Shown here in pieces: positions 1 to 7,255 of a DNA stretch of 64,000 nucleotides. Position 1 is the first letter of the stretch, and every line of letters begins with the position of its first letter. A program made the position numbers and the translations under genes. Origin of the DNA: an uncultured Lachnospiraceae bacterium (lineage in GTDB: Bacteria > Bacillota > Clostridia > Lachnospirales > Lachnospiraceae); contig CAJUSK010000010.1 of NCBI GenBank assembly GCA_910589075.1, positions 1 to 64,000 of the forward strand, in the 5' to 3' direction. The notes beneath the pieces are model-generated. The model saw only the letters and a program-made list of their open reading frames with translations, was not told the DNA's origin and did not search any database.

Positions 1-341
1 AAAAGGTTTGCGTCCATCATGCTGCTGTTGTACCTTGCCCTTTTTCTCCCGGCTCCTTTGTCAGAGCGCTGTACCTCCACATTCAGTTTCGCCCCTGTGC
101 TGTCCGTAGCCAGAATATCCAGCCTCACCGAACGGTTCAGCAGGTTCTCCACGAATACCTGGGTGCGGACGTCCAGCACCTTTAAATCCGGCTTTTCCAG
201 CACAATCCGCAATACCAGTTCTATGCTTGCCGTATCCCCCTCAAAACACTTTGTGAGGAAATCATCATCAAGCAGGCGAAAGCCTCTTAGCCTTTGTAAA
301 TCTTCCTGATGTTTCTGGTCTATCTGTTCTGTCACTGTCAA
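1..341 (-). CDS. Rpn family PD-(D/E)XK nuclease / putative transposase, partial
   Basis: The protein runs off the left edge of the window, so only about the first 113 residues are visible. They contain the family's typical opening (LRGFRLLDDDF, then FEGD, LVLRIVLEKPDLKV) and the nuclease core: the acidic residue in RLDILATD followed by the E-x-Q strand in NVEVQRSD, and then ARYNSSMMD. Members are recombination-promoting nucleases or decayed transposase relatives and usually occur in several copies in Lachnospiraceae genomes. The start is TTG at 341 behind GGTGGG; GTG at 335 is an alternative. An ATG at 360 lies in another frame. It sits beside recombinase debris, which fits a mobile or decaying region. 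Confidence 0.8.
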   Translation of the reverse strand, partial: MTVTEQIDQKHQEDLQRLRGFRLLDDDFLTKCFEGDTASIELVLRIVLEKPDLKVLDVRTQVFVENLLNRSVRLDILATDSTGAKLNVEVQRSDKGAGRKRARYNSSMMDANL

Positions 342-442
342 ACTTCCCACCTACTTTCATACTTAATTTTATCATGTATATTCATATCTTACAATCTTAT
401 AAGCTGCTTTTCAGAATTGTAAATATATTTATGTATACGCAA

Positions 443-686
443 TTATTCAGTATTATTGCTTTTATATTCATCATATGTCCGAAAAATTGAATCAGCAAGT
501 CTTGTTCCAGTAAAAACTAACTTTGCCAACACCCTAATTTGTTCTTTACAAGCTATATTATTTGTTACATGAGGATAATTAATAGTATGATCAATTTCTC
601 CCCATATCTTATCTCCTCAAATAATGTTCTCACTTGTATTTCACATGTCACATCACTTTTGGCATTATTAGGCTTCACTACATACA
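443..686 (-). pseudogene. RelA/SpoT-domain protein, 3' remnant with frameshift
   Basis: Reading leftward, the segment encodes YVVKPNNAKSDV, CEIQVRTLFEEI and then, in another frame, WGEIDHTINYPH followed by about 40 residues to a TAA at 445-443. CEIQVRTLFEE.W.E.DH.INYP is the signature end of the (p)ppGpp synthetase (RelA/SpoT) domain. The frame break coincides with a perfect tandem duplication of AGATA (TATCT TATCT on the plus strand, 605-614). Removing one copy restores EEIWGEIDH. The 5' half is missing: at about 683-690 the frame joins a serine-recombinase fragment. There is no start codon, so it is not expected to make a functional synthetase. Confidence 0.75.
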
Positions 687-880
687 TGACGGTGAATCCT
701 GGGGGCGAATCGGGTTCCGGAGATTCCATCGTCCGTGAAATGGGTCGGGTTGGGGAAACCGTTGCGGCGGGCGTAATTTTCCAGCATGGATTTCTGGTTG
801 CTGATGGAGTTGGATTCCCCATTCAATTCATTGTCACGGCTCAACCTCTCGTATAATGGAGTGATTTTGGTTTTTGTCAT
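687..880 (-). pseudogene. Large serine recombinase, N-terminal stub
   Basis: ATG at 880 follows a strong ribosome site (AAGGAGG, 8 nt upstream). The first 58 codons read as the start of a large serine recombinase of the transposon/integrase type: PLYERLSRDNEL, then SNSISNQK, RRNGFPNP and FTDDGISGTRF. The catalytic serine region typical of this family (Y.R.S) is present. After GTRF about 2 nt appear to be lost, the following PGFT is out of frame, and the sequence then switches to a RelA/SpoT fragment. The catalytic core beyond residue 60 and the whole DNA-binding half are absent. This is the scar of a lost mobile element. Confidence 0.8.
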
Positions 881-898
881 AGCGTCTGCCTCCTTACA

Positions 899-975
899 TG
901 AAATATGCTCTAAATGGGTTCTTCACTAACCATGAGAAAATCTCGTGATTAAGAAGTCATTTAGAGCATATTTCA
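899..975. repeat. 18-bp perfect inverted repeat upstream of the recombinase stub
   Basis: TGAAATATGCTCTAAATG at 899-916 is exactly repeated in inverse at 958-975, separated by 41 nt holding a small hairpin (GAGAAAATCTC). The left arm ends about 6 nt from the recombinase ribosome site. It could be an operator or leader hairpin of the lost element, or the terminal repeat of a small insertion. Confidence 0.7.
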
Positions 976-1044
976 CCCCTGGGCTGTCCCTCTTTTTACT
1001 CTCATTGCGCCGCAAGCTGTTTTTATGTGAGAAATCGTAAAGTT

Positions 1045-1088
1045 TTTTCTATTGTCATAAACGATAAAAAGCATGCTCTGGAAACTTT
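1045..1088. repeat. Dispersed TTCTATTGTCATGA-type repeat, copy a
   Basis: The segment begins TTCTATTGTCATAA and ends AAACTTTCTATTGCC, with an AAAGCATGCTCTGG centre. This is the same layout as the elements near 24140, 28135 and 50541. It abuts the larger structured repeat that starts at 1089. Confidence 0.5.
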
Positions 1089-1219
1089 CTATTGCCAGAA
1101 CAAAAGTGCGCTTCGCACACTCGCGCGTCCAGATTTTCCGGAAAGCGCAGCTTTTGTTCCCCGCGCGAAGCTGCGCATCCCTTTTGTTTCATAGGACGCA
1201 CTTTCCTATGAAACAAAAG
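1089..1219. repeat. About 130-bp structured intergenic repeat, copy A
   Basis: It is nearly identical (a few mismatches) to 49523-49652, in the same orientation. Each copy has nested complementary parts: GAACAAAAG pairs with CTTTTGTTC, AGTGCGC with GCGCAG-type sequence, and TTTTGTTTCATAGG with CCTATGAAACAAAA. No coding frame is shared. It lies just downstream of an amino-acid transporter operon and contributes the T-tract of that operon's terminator. Confidence 0.75.
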
Positions 1220-1243
1220 AGCCACCCTGCCCCGGATGACTCT
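1218..1243 (-). terminator. Rho-independent terminator of the amino-acid ABC operon
   Basis: Read leftward, AGAGTCATCC pairs with GGGTGGCTCT (G-T pairs included) around a 6-nt loop and is followed by TTTTG. It starts 20 nt after the stop of the ATPase gene. Confidence 0.75.
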
Positions 1244-1262
1244 TCCTGTTCCACAATTTATT

Positions 1263-2018
1263 TTATGCCTGAAACTTCCCGATAAATTCTTTTACCCGTT
1301 CATCCGGGTTGCCAAACAATTCTTCCGGTGTTCCCTGCTGGCGGATCACACCGTCTTCCATAAAGATAATCCGGTCGGACAGTTCCCTGGCAAACTGCAT
1401 TTCATGTGTTACAATGATCATGGTCATATGTTCCTTTGCCAGTTCCCGGATTACCTTGAGCACTTCACCCGTGAGTTCCGGATCCAGTGCGGAAGTGGGT
1501 TCGTCAAAAAACAGGATTTTGGGCTGCAGGGCAAGGGCACGCGCAATGGATACCCGCTGCTGCTGCCCGCCGGAGAGCTGATATGGATAGGCATCCTTTT
1601 TATCTTCCAGCCCCAACTGTATCAGCAGCTTTTCTGCCCGTGCCACCGCTTCCGCTTTCGGCACATGATCCACGCTGATAGGTGCATCAATGATATTTTT
1701 CAGCACATTGTAATGGGGGAACAGATGAAAACTCTGAAATACCAACCCATAATTTTTCCGAATCCGCTTCAGCTCCGCCTTGGGTGCATAGACACACGTC
1801 CCTGCTTCTTCCCACGCCGCCTTTTCACCCAGATAGGAAAGACTGCCCCCATCCATGCGCTCCAGCATAGTGGCACACCGGAGCAGTGTGGATTTTCCTG
1901 AACCGGAAGGGCCGATGATGGATACCACCTCGCCCGCTTCCACTGACAGCGAAATATCTTTCAGCACTTCCAGATTGTCAAACGTCTTTTTTAAATGTTC
2001 AATCTCCAGATATTTCAT
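1263..2018 (-). CDS. Polar amino-acid ABC transporter, ATP-binding protein
   Basis: This 251-residue ATPase powers uptake through the neighbouring permease on the inner face of the membrane. It shows Walker A GPSGSGKST (about residues 36-44), the Q-loop FQSFHLFPH, the signature LSGGQQQR, Walker B ILFFDEPTSALD and the switch histidine in IIVTHE. It is the full family length and of the GlnQ/HisP/ArtP type. The start ATG lies 8 nt after the permease stop. Gene order (binding protein, permease, ATPase) is the usual one for this family. The exact amino acid (glutamine, arginine, cystine and so on) cannot be told from this subunit. Confidence 0.95.
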   Translation of the reverse strand: MKYLEIEHLKKTFDNLEVLKDISLSVEAGEVVSIIGPSGSGKSTLLRCATMLERMDGGSLSYLGEKAAWEEAGTCVYAPKAELKRIRKNYGLVFQSFHLFPHYNVLKNIIDAPISVDHVPKAEAVARAEKLLIQLGLEDKKDAYPYQLSGGQQQRVSIARALALQPKILFFDEPTSALDPELTGEVLKVIRELAKEHMTMIIVTHEMQFARELSDRIIFMEDGVIRQQGTPEELFGNPDERVKEFIGKFQA

Positions 2019-2026
2019 TTGCCCTC

Positions 2027-2677
2027 CTACCTGTAATAGCTCATTCTTTTTTCCAGATATTCCATGAACGTGGCCACTGCCAGATTAAAGATATAGTAAA
2101 ATACCCCTGCTGCCATCAAAGGCAGGATGGTTGTCTCCTTAGCCGCGATCTGTTTTGCCGCCGTGAACATCTCCACCACTGCCAGAACAAACGCAAGAGA
2201 GGTATCTTTTACCAATGTGATCGTCTCATTGGTAATGGACGGCAGTATCCGCTTCACCACCTGGGGCAGAATAATTTTACAGAACGTCTGCACTTTACTG
2301 TATCCCAGCACCTGTGCGGCTTCATACTGTCCCACCGGCATGGATTCAATGCCGCCACGGTAAATCTCTGCAAAATAGGCCGCATAATTCAGGGCAAAAG
2401 CCAGGATAACCGCCGTAAAACGGTAGGAAGGAGAAATCTTGATACCAAATACATAGTAGGGTGAAAAATAAACGACGATCAACTGCAACATCAGAGGGGT
2501 TCCCCGCATCACCGATATATATATTTTCGTCAGTGTACGCAAAAGGGAATTCCGGGACATTCTGCCGAAGGAAATCACAAGTCCCAGCGGCAGGGAAAAC
2601 AGAAGCGTGAGAAAAAATATCTCCGCTGTAATCACCATGCCTTCCCCCAGTTGCGCAACCATCAATGTAAAATCCAT
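2027..2677 (-). CDS. Polar amino-acid ABC transporter, permease
   Basis: A 216-residue membrane protein of the HisM/GlnP type with about five hydrophobic segments. It carries the family's coupling-helix motif in the EIYRGGIESMPVGQYEAA region, which contacts the ATPase, and the end EKRMSYYR is typical. One permease gene probably forms a homodimer. It sits between the binding protein (45 nt upstream) and the ATPase (8 nt downstream) in one operon. Confidence 0.95.
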   Translation of the reverse strand: MDFTLMVAQLGEGMVITAEIFFLTLLFSLPLGLVISFGRMSRNSLLRTLTKIYISVMRGTPLMLQLIVVYFSPYYVFGIKISPSYRFTAVILAFALNYAAYFAEIYRGGIESMPVGQYEAAQVLGYSKVQTFCKIILPQVVKRILPSITNETITLVKDTSLAFVLAVVEMFTAAKQIAAKETTILPLMAAGVFYYIFNLAVATFMEYLEKRMSYYR

Positions 2678-2722
2678 AGTACCCTCCCGAAACGGATTCT
2701 CCTTTCATTCTGTCACTTGATC

Positions 2723-3634
2723 TTATTTATCATTGCCAAGACAGATCATGGAAGCATCAATTCCATACTGATCCGCAGTCTTTGCCACAACGCCTTCCGC
2801 ATACAGTTCCAACAGCGAATTTTCCACGGTATCCTTGAGTGCATCATTGCCTTTCAGGAATCCGATGCCATACTGCTCTGTGGAAAGAGGCTCTTCCAGC
2901 ATCACATAACCATCGCCTCTGGACGTAATCTGATAGGAAGCCACTCCGATGTCAATGGCAAGTGCTTCAATGGCGCCGCCTTCCAGATCCATAAATGCAG
3001 TATTGTAATCCGCATATTCCACCAGATTTGCAAACGATGCCAACAGCTCCGTATTCTCTTCATCATTTAAAGCAGCCAATGCAGAAGAATCTTTCTGTAC
3101 GCCCACTACCTTGCCTGCCAGATCTGCTTCGGAGGCAATTCCGGATTCCGCAGCCACTACAAATACCTGGCTGTTATCAATATAAGGAATACTCCATGTA
3201 TAGGCATCCTCCCGTCCATTCATGGTAAATCCGTTCCAGATACAGTCAATGGCACCGGAAGACAGTTCCATATCTTTGGTATCCCAGTCTATGGGCTGCG
3301 CCACAAATTCCCAGCCGTTCTTCTCGCATACGGCGCGTGCCAGATCCAGGTCAAATCCCACATACTCTCCCGAATCATCCTTATACCCATAGGGTGGAAA
3401 CTCTGCGTCAAATCCTACGGTAAAGGTTGTCCTGTCGCCTTCCGCAGCAGATCCTTCTGCATTCGCCGTTCCGTCCGCCCCTTCGCTTTCGCCGCCTGCT
3501 TGTGTCTCAACCACATCCTGCGCCGCCCCTTCCGGGTTTGCGGTATCTGCCTTACTGTCACCGGACTGGCCGCACGCTGTGAGCAAAGTGGCCGTCATCG
3601 TCAGTATACATGCCAATGCTATACTTTTTTTCAT
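2723..3634 (-). CDS. Polar amino-acid ABC transporter, substrate-binding lipoprotein
   Basis: A 303-residue family 3 extracellular solute-binding protein. The N-terminus is a lipoprotein signal ending in the lipobox LTAC (Cys21), so it is anchored outside the membrane. A low-complexity linker rich in A, G, E and D is followed by the binding domain (FTVGFDAEFPPYGYKDDSG, then GFDLDLARAVCEKNGWE). The C-terminal half carries EEPLSTEQYGIGF. It is the first gene of a three-gene operon, with a strong ribosome site (AAGGAGG) and a near-consensus promoter upstream. The substrate is not determinable here; a polar or cystine-like amino acid is the likely class. Confidence 0.95.
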   Translation of the reverse strand: MKKSIALACILTMTATLLTACGQSGDSKADTANPEGAAQDVVETQAGGESEGADGTANAEGSAAEGDRTTFTVGFDAEFPPYGYKDDSGEYVGFDLDLARAVCEKNGWEFVAQPIDWDTKDMELSSGAIDCIWNGFTMNGREDAYTWSIPYIDNSQVFVVAAESGIASEADLAGKVVGVQKDSSALAALNDEENTELLASFANLVEYADYNTAFMDLEGGAIEALAIDIGVASYQITSRGDGYVMLEEPLSTEQYGIGFLKGNDALKDTVENSLLELYAEGVVAKTADQYGIDASMICLGNDK

Positions 3635-3683
3635 AATATTTCCTCCTTATCCGCTCCTGCTTTACAGGAACAATCACTTTTGT

Positions 3684-3712
3684 ATACTACCACGATAAAG
3701 TGCGGGTGTCAA
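3684..3712 (-). promoter_or_regulatory. Sigma-A type promoter of the amino-acid ABC operon
   Basis: Read leftward: TTGACA (3712-3707), 17-nt spacer, TAGTAT (3689-3684). It lies about 50 nt upstream of the binding-protein start. Confidence 0.8.
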
Positions 3713-3736
3713 GGAGGAATGTAGGGGAGGGAATGG

Positions 3737-3960
3737 CCGTGAAGAGGCACTATGGCTGTTTGTGTCTGGCTCCGGATGTTAAGAACTTCTAACTGTTATG
3801 GCCCTGGTTGACGGCAGGCGCGCAACCGGCCCGTAAGCGCATCCGTGCGCTTACGGGCCTTTTTCGGACATCCTTGTCCGAAAATTGCAGGTTGTGGCAT
3901 AACAGTAAGAAGTTCTAAACATCCTCCGAAGGCACAAACAGCCATAGTGCCTCTTCACGG
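3737..3960. repeat. 224-bp cruciform/hairpin element, copy 1
   Basis: The outer arms 3737-3764 and 3933-3960 are perfect 28-bp inverted repeats. Inside them, TTAAGAACTTCTAACTG pairs with CAGTAAGAAGTTCTAA. The core holds two further hairpins: a 13-bp stem GGCCCGTAAGCGC/GCGCTTACGGGCC (3828-3859) followed by TTTTT on the plus strand, and TTTTCGGACA/TGTCCGAAAA next to it. The second copy lies at 4911-5141 in the opposite orientation. Inner sequences are conserved between copies, while the outer arms and two other helices differ in sequence yet stay paired. There is no coding capacity. It is either a structured RNA or a foldback mobile element. Confidence 0.85.
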
Positions 3961-4120
3961 GAGCGTTACGTGATTGGTGAGCGTCGTGTAGGATGTGCTT
4001 TACGGAAGCGTTATGTGGTGGATGTCATATAGGGGGGCTTCATGGGGGCGTTACGTGATTGGTGGACGTCGTGTAGGGGGGCTTCATGGGGGTGTTGCGT
4101 GATTGGTGGGCGTCGTGTAG
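3961..4120. repeat. Imperfect tandem repeats, about 4 units of 38-46 bp
   Basis: The motif GCGTTACGTGATTGGTG followed by CGTCGTGTAGG recurs at about 3963, 4009 (most diverged), 4047 and 4091, with GGGGGCTTCATGGGGG linkers between the later units. The array directly abuts the right arm of the hairpin element. No plausible protein is encoded. The rest of 4121-4377 shows no gene. Confidence 0.7.
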
Positions 4121-4377
4121 GATGCGTTTGTTTGTTCGGTTTTTATGGACTTTAAAGGAGGGTGTCTCGCTTTGTTTTGGGGTGTGTGCGGTTGTAAGAC
4201 GGATTTTTTCTTGGAGGGGGTGCATAGAAAAGACGGTACCCCCAAATCATCTTTTGCTTTTGAGAGGATGTATGGATTGAAAAATGGCTTGTAGATATGC
4301 ATTGCAAAGGGCAGACAGACATTTTATAATCATTTATAGTCAAAGGCATAAACAGAAATGAAATGAGGATATAAAGT

Positions 4378-4824
4378 ATGATCGAACTAAATGCATTTAA
4401 AAAACTGATGAACGAAGATGAGGACCGCCTTCCGCTGTTAACGCTTGATGAATTTTTCAGTGGAAATACAGAAGAGGATTCCATCGCGCCAAATCAATGG
4501 GAAGAAGGCCGCCCTCCCATTGCCGAAATATGGGAATTGCTGCAGACTCTTGAGAAATCGCCCCATGTGGCATGGATACGTATCGAACTGCACAACGACA
4601 CGGAAATTGCAACCTATGACGGAAAAGAGAGATTGGTTCTGGCGGCAGAATCTCCCATCATTTGTACAACCCTCTCAGCGCCGGAATTGGAAAACCTCGC
4701 AAGATGTGAATGGCTCTGTTCAGGCGGCGCAGAAGAATGGGACGTCCCCTCACTGGACTCCCTCTTCTCCCGCAGGCCTCCTGTTCCTGATGGCTTCCAT
4801 TGTTTTTCGATTGTATGGGACTAA
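4378..4824 (+). CDS. Hypothetical acidic protein, 148 residues
   Basis: The family is not recognised. The start ATG follows GAGGAT with an 8-nt spacer. The product is acidic, soluble (no signal or membrane segment) and has a compact alpha/beta look: EIWELLQTLEKS, HVAWIRIELHNDTEIATYDG, then ELENLARCEWLCSGGAEEWDV and a Trp-Asp end. Small acidic orphan proteins of this kind are often immunity proteins, but nothing here proves that. The gene is alone, flanked by two inverted copies of a long hairpin element and a tandem repeat, which suggests an acquired cassette. Confidence 0.6.
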   Translation: MIELNAFKKLMNEDEDRLPLLTLDEFFSGNTEEDSIAPNQWEEGRPPIAEIWELLQTLEKSPHVAWIRIELHNDTEIATYDGKERLVLAAESPIICTTLSAPELENLARCEWLCSGGAEEWDVPSLDSLFSRRPPVPDGFHCFSIVWD

Positions 4825-4910
4825 ACAATACACCCCAAACAATCCCATTCATACAAAAAACAATATAACACACCCCTCTTTCCCGCCCCTCCCTACCATA
4901 CCGTACATAT

Positions 4911-5141
4911 TCCCGTCAGGAACGGACAGTCTGCAGCCTGTGCCTCCGGAGGGTATTAGAACTTCTTACTGCTGCGTCAAAAACCTGCAATTTCCGGGCA
5001 TGGATGCCCGGAAAAGGCCCGTCAGCGCACGGATGCGCTTACGGGCCGGTTGCACGCCTGCCAATACCTATATCCGCAACAGTTAGAAGTTCTTATACCC
5101 GCAGGCCGGCACAGACTGCAGACTGTCCGTTCCTGACGGGA
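4911..5141. repeat. 231-bp cruciform/hairpin element, copy 2 (inverted)
   Basis: The outer arms (4911-4936 against 5116-5141) are a perfect 26-bp inverted repeat that extends, with few mismatches, to TTAGAACTTCTTACTG paired with CAGTTAGAAGTTCTTA. On the minus strand the inner part matches copy 1 (3737-3960), including the GGCCCGTAAGCGC stem followed by TTTT and a second hairpin, here CCGGGCAT/ATGCCCGG. The outer arms share no sequence with copy 1. It begins 16 nt after the stop of the four-gene operon at 5157, so it may also act as that operon's terminator. Confidence 0.85.
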
Positions 5142-5156
5142 AGCCACATCCCCTCA

Positions 5157-6344
5157 CTACCCCTTCTCCTCATACTGCGAAACCAACTCCATAATCTCAG
5201 GCGTATACGCCGGAAATTCTTCGGCCAGGTTCTTGATTTCTCCCTGTGCCATCCGGGCCAGTTCCTCATTGTATTCCATCTGCTTACGCAGCTTCTGACG
5301 GCGGAGAATCAGGTTGTGCCGGATTTCCACCATTTCGTTGCGATTGCTGATGGCCTGGGCCTGACGTACCCATACTTCCGGGTCTTTCAACTGGTATCGC
5401 CGCAGAATGCGCAGCAGCTCCTGGCGCTGGTAATCCAGTTCCGCATGCAGTTCCCGGAATTTCTCCCGCTCCTCCACCTCCTGGTGATACATCTCCCACA
5501 TGCCTGCCAGTTCCTGGGCTGACTCCACTTTGTATTTCATGTACAGGTAATCCAGCAGATTGGTATTGTTCACATACCGTATTTTTACCCGGTTTTGCAG
5601 AAGGATCAGCTTGTTAATGGAACGTTCCACCTGCTTTTTTTCCTTTGCAGCTTCCGTGTATTTCATGTAAATCATAAAGACAGCGATCGCTGTGGCAGCG
5701 GCTGTGAAAATATAGCCAATGCGGATATCCATTTCCATCAGAATCTGTAAAAGCAGCAGAATCACCATGCAGGTAATAAAGGAAAAGCTGGTGATAATTA
5801 CCATCCCACGCAGATTCACCATCAGATTTTGAAGGTCATGTTTTCTGTACTGAAAAGCATGTTTTTCGCCGGACAGCCTGCGCATGTCCTGTCGTATTTT
5901 TTCCTGGTAGTCTTCGGCGTCTGCGAGTTTATCAATCGCCTCCTCCACCTCCTCTTCCATCCGCTCTATGAGATGGAAGTCTGCATCCGACATCCGGTCT
6001 TTTCCGCTTTCATATACATGCTTTTCTTTTTCATAGGCTGTTATATGATCCGCAATCCGGGATATTTCCCGCCTTTCTGACGGCGGAAGGGCCTCGATCT
6101 CTTCCGTATCGGTCAGATGGGCCGTGACCATGCCATATTCTTTTGTCAGCAGCTCCATCTCTCTTTCCGCATCCCGGATCTGTTCCAGGCAGCTTCTGAC
6201 ATACCGCATCCTCTGTCCCTGATCCCGCAGGTTGATGCTGTCTCGGCTGAGGACAGGCGCTTCCCGCACTTCCCCTGTCTCTTCCTCAATTACTTCCTTT
6301 TTATTCCTGCGAAATCTGGAAAACAAATTGTTCAAAAATCCCAT
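5157..6344 (-). CDS. Coiled-coil membrane protein of the DUF5716/5717 operon
   Basis: A 395-residue protein of unknown function. It is mostly long charged helices predicted to be coiled coil (about residues 35-170 and 235-390), split by two close hydrophobic segments (about 175-225: GMVIITSFSFITCMVILLLL, then IGYIFTAAATAIAVFMIYM). This predicts a helical hairpin in the membrane with both coiled-coil arms in the cytoplasm. It is the last gene of a tight four-gene operon, 3 nt after the preceding gene. Inference: a membrane anchor or scaffold for the actin-like protein encoded two genes upstream. Confidence 0.75.
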   Translation of the reverse strand: MGFLNNLFSRFRRNKKEVIEEETGEVREAPVLSRDSINLRDQGQRMRYVRSCLEQIRDAEREMELLTKEYGMVTAHLTDTEEIEALPPSERREISRIADHITAYEKEKHVYESGKDRMSDADFHLIERMEEEVEEAIDKLADAEDYQEKIRQDMRRLSGEKHAFQYRKHDLQNLMVNLRGMVIITSFSFITCMVILLLLQILMEMDIRIGYIFTAAATAIAVFMIYMKYTEAAKEKKQVERSINKLILLQNRVKIRYVNNTNLLDYLYMKYKVESAQELAGMWEMYHQEVEEREKFRELHAELDYQRQELLRILRRYQLKDPEVWVRQAQAISNRNEMVEIRHNLILRRQKLRKQMEYNEELARMAQGEIKNLAEEFPAYTPEIMELVSQYEEKG

Positions 6345-6347
6345 AGA

Positions 6348-7181
6348 TTATGTCTCTCTTATCATATTCCGGCAGGCTTCTTTCTGCTGCTCTGCCACAT
6401 CTTCCCATATATGCCCGGCATCTTCCGGGTTCTCCCTGAGTCCCCATCTTACATCTTCCAGCAGTTTTGCCCCGCTGCTCTCATTCCATACACCGGCAGC
6501 CAGCTCCACCCGCTTTTCCAATTCCATGGACGCCTCATAATATGTTTCCTGTTGCCCGGCAATAAAATCCACATAGGCTTTCTCGTCCAGCAGCAGACGT
6601 TTTGCAGCCAGAAACTGCACCAGGCTTTCCGTCTCGCCTGACAGCTGCCATGCCTGATAAAACAGCTCCGCCGCCCTTTCAAACAGAAACAGGCGGCCGC
6701 ATACAAATCCCATATTATGCAGCACCACGGCCGAAAAACCATCATCTCCGGACACATCTGCAAGCAACCTGCGGTACTGTTCCATGGCCAGTTCGTATTT
6801 CCCGTTGCCTGCCAGATAGTCCCCTATATTTTTGCGCTTCTCAAGCTCCGTGTTTCCCCGTTCCCCGCTCAGAAACCGGGACAGACGATGAATTTCCTCT
6901 CCGGGATAAAATCCCACATATTCCAGAATGGCCGTCAGAAAACTGGCCGTGGAGGCTTTCTTTTTCAGCAGTGTATAGAGTGTCTCTGCCAGTTCCGGAA
7001 GTCCACAGTCCTCTCCCAGCCAGTCTGCCAGTTCCCTGCACACCAGTTCCTCGTCCATCAGAAAAGTATGCTCTCTGATACAATAACAGAGTTCTTCCGC
7101 CGTATACACATGAATCCCCGGCTTTTTCAGCAAAAACGGAATATTTGCAATTTTTCCCATACACAGAATGACTCTGCCCAT
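6348..7181 (-). CDS. Helical repeat (TPR-like) protein of the DUF5716/5717 operon
   Basis: A 277-residue protein of unknown function. I chose ATG at 7181 because GAGAGG lies 6 nt before it and this avoids a deep overlap with the upstream gene (an open frame runs up to 7286). The opening MGRVILCMGKIANIPF leads into VYTAEELCYCIREH and a helical domain with TPR-like spacing (NGKYELAMEQYRRLL, VLHNMGFVCGRLFLFERAAELF). Such repeats usually hold protein partners. No catalytic motif is seen. It is third in the operon, between the actin-like protein and the coiled-coil membrane protein. Confidence 0.7.
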   Translation of the reverse strand: MGRVILCMGKIANIPFLLKKPGIHVYTAEELCYCIREHTFLMDEELVCRELADWLGEDCGLPELAETLYTLLKKKASTASFLTAILEYVGFYPGEEIHRLSRFLSGERGNTELEKRKNIGDYLAGNGKYELAMEQYRRLLADVSGDDGFSAVVLHNMGFVCGRLFLFERAAELFYQAWQLSGETESLVQFLAAKRLLLDEKAYVDFIAGQQETYYEASMELEKRVELAAGVWNESSGAKLLEDVRWGLRENPEDAGHIWEDVAEQQKEACRNMIRET

Positions 7182-7255
7182 ACTTGTCCTCTCCGCATAT
7201 ATCTTATTTATAATCACAATGCAGGCTCTGTCAGTCAACAGCCCCGGCTCCGGCC

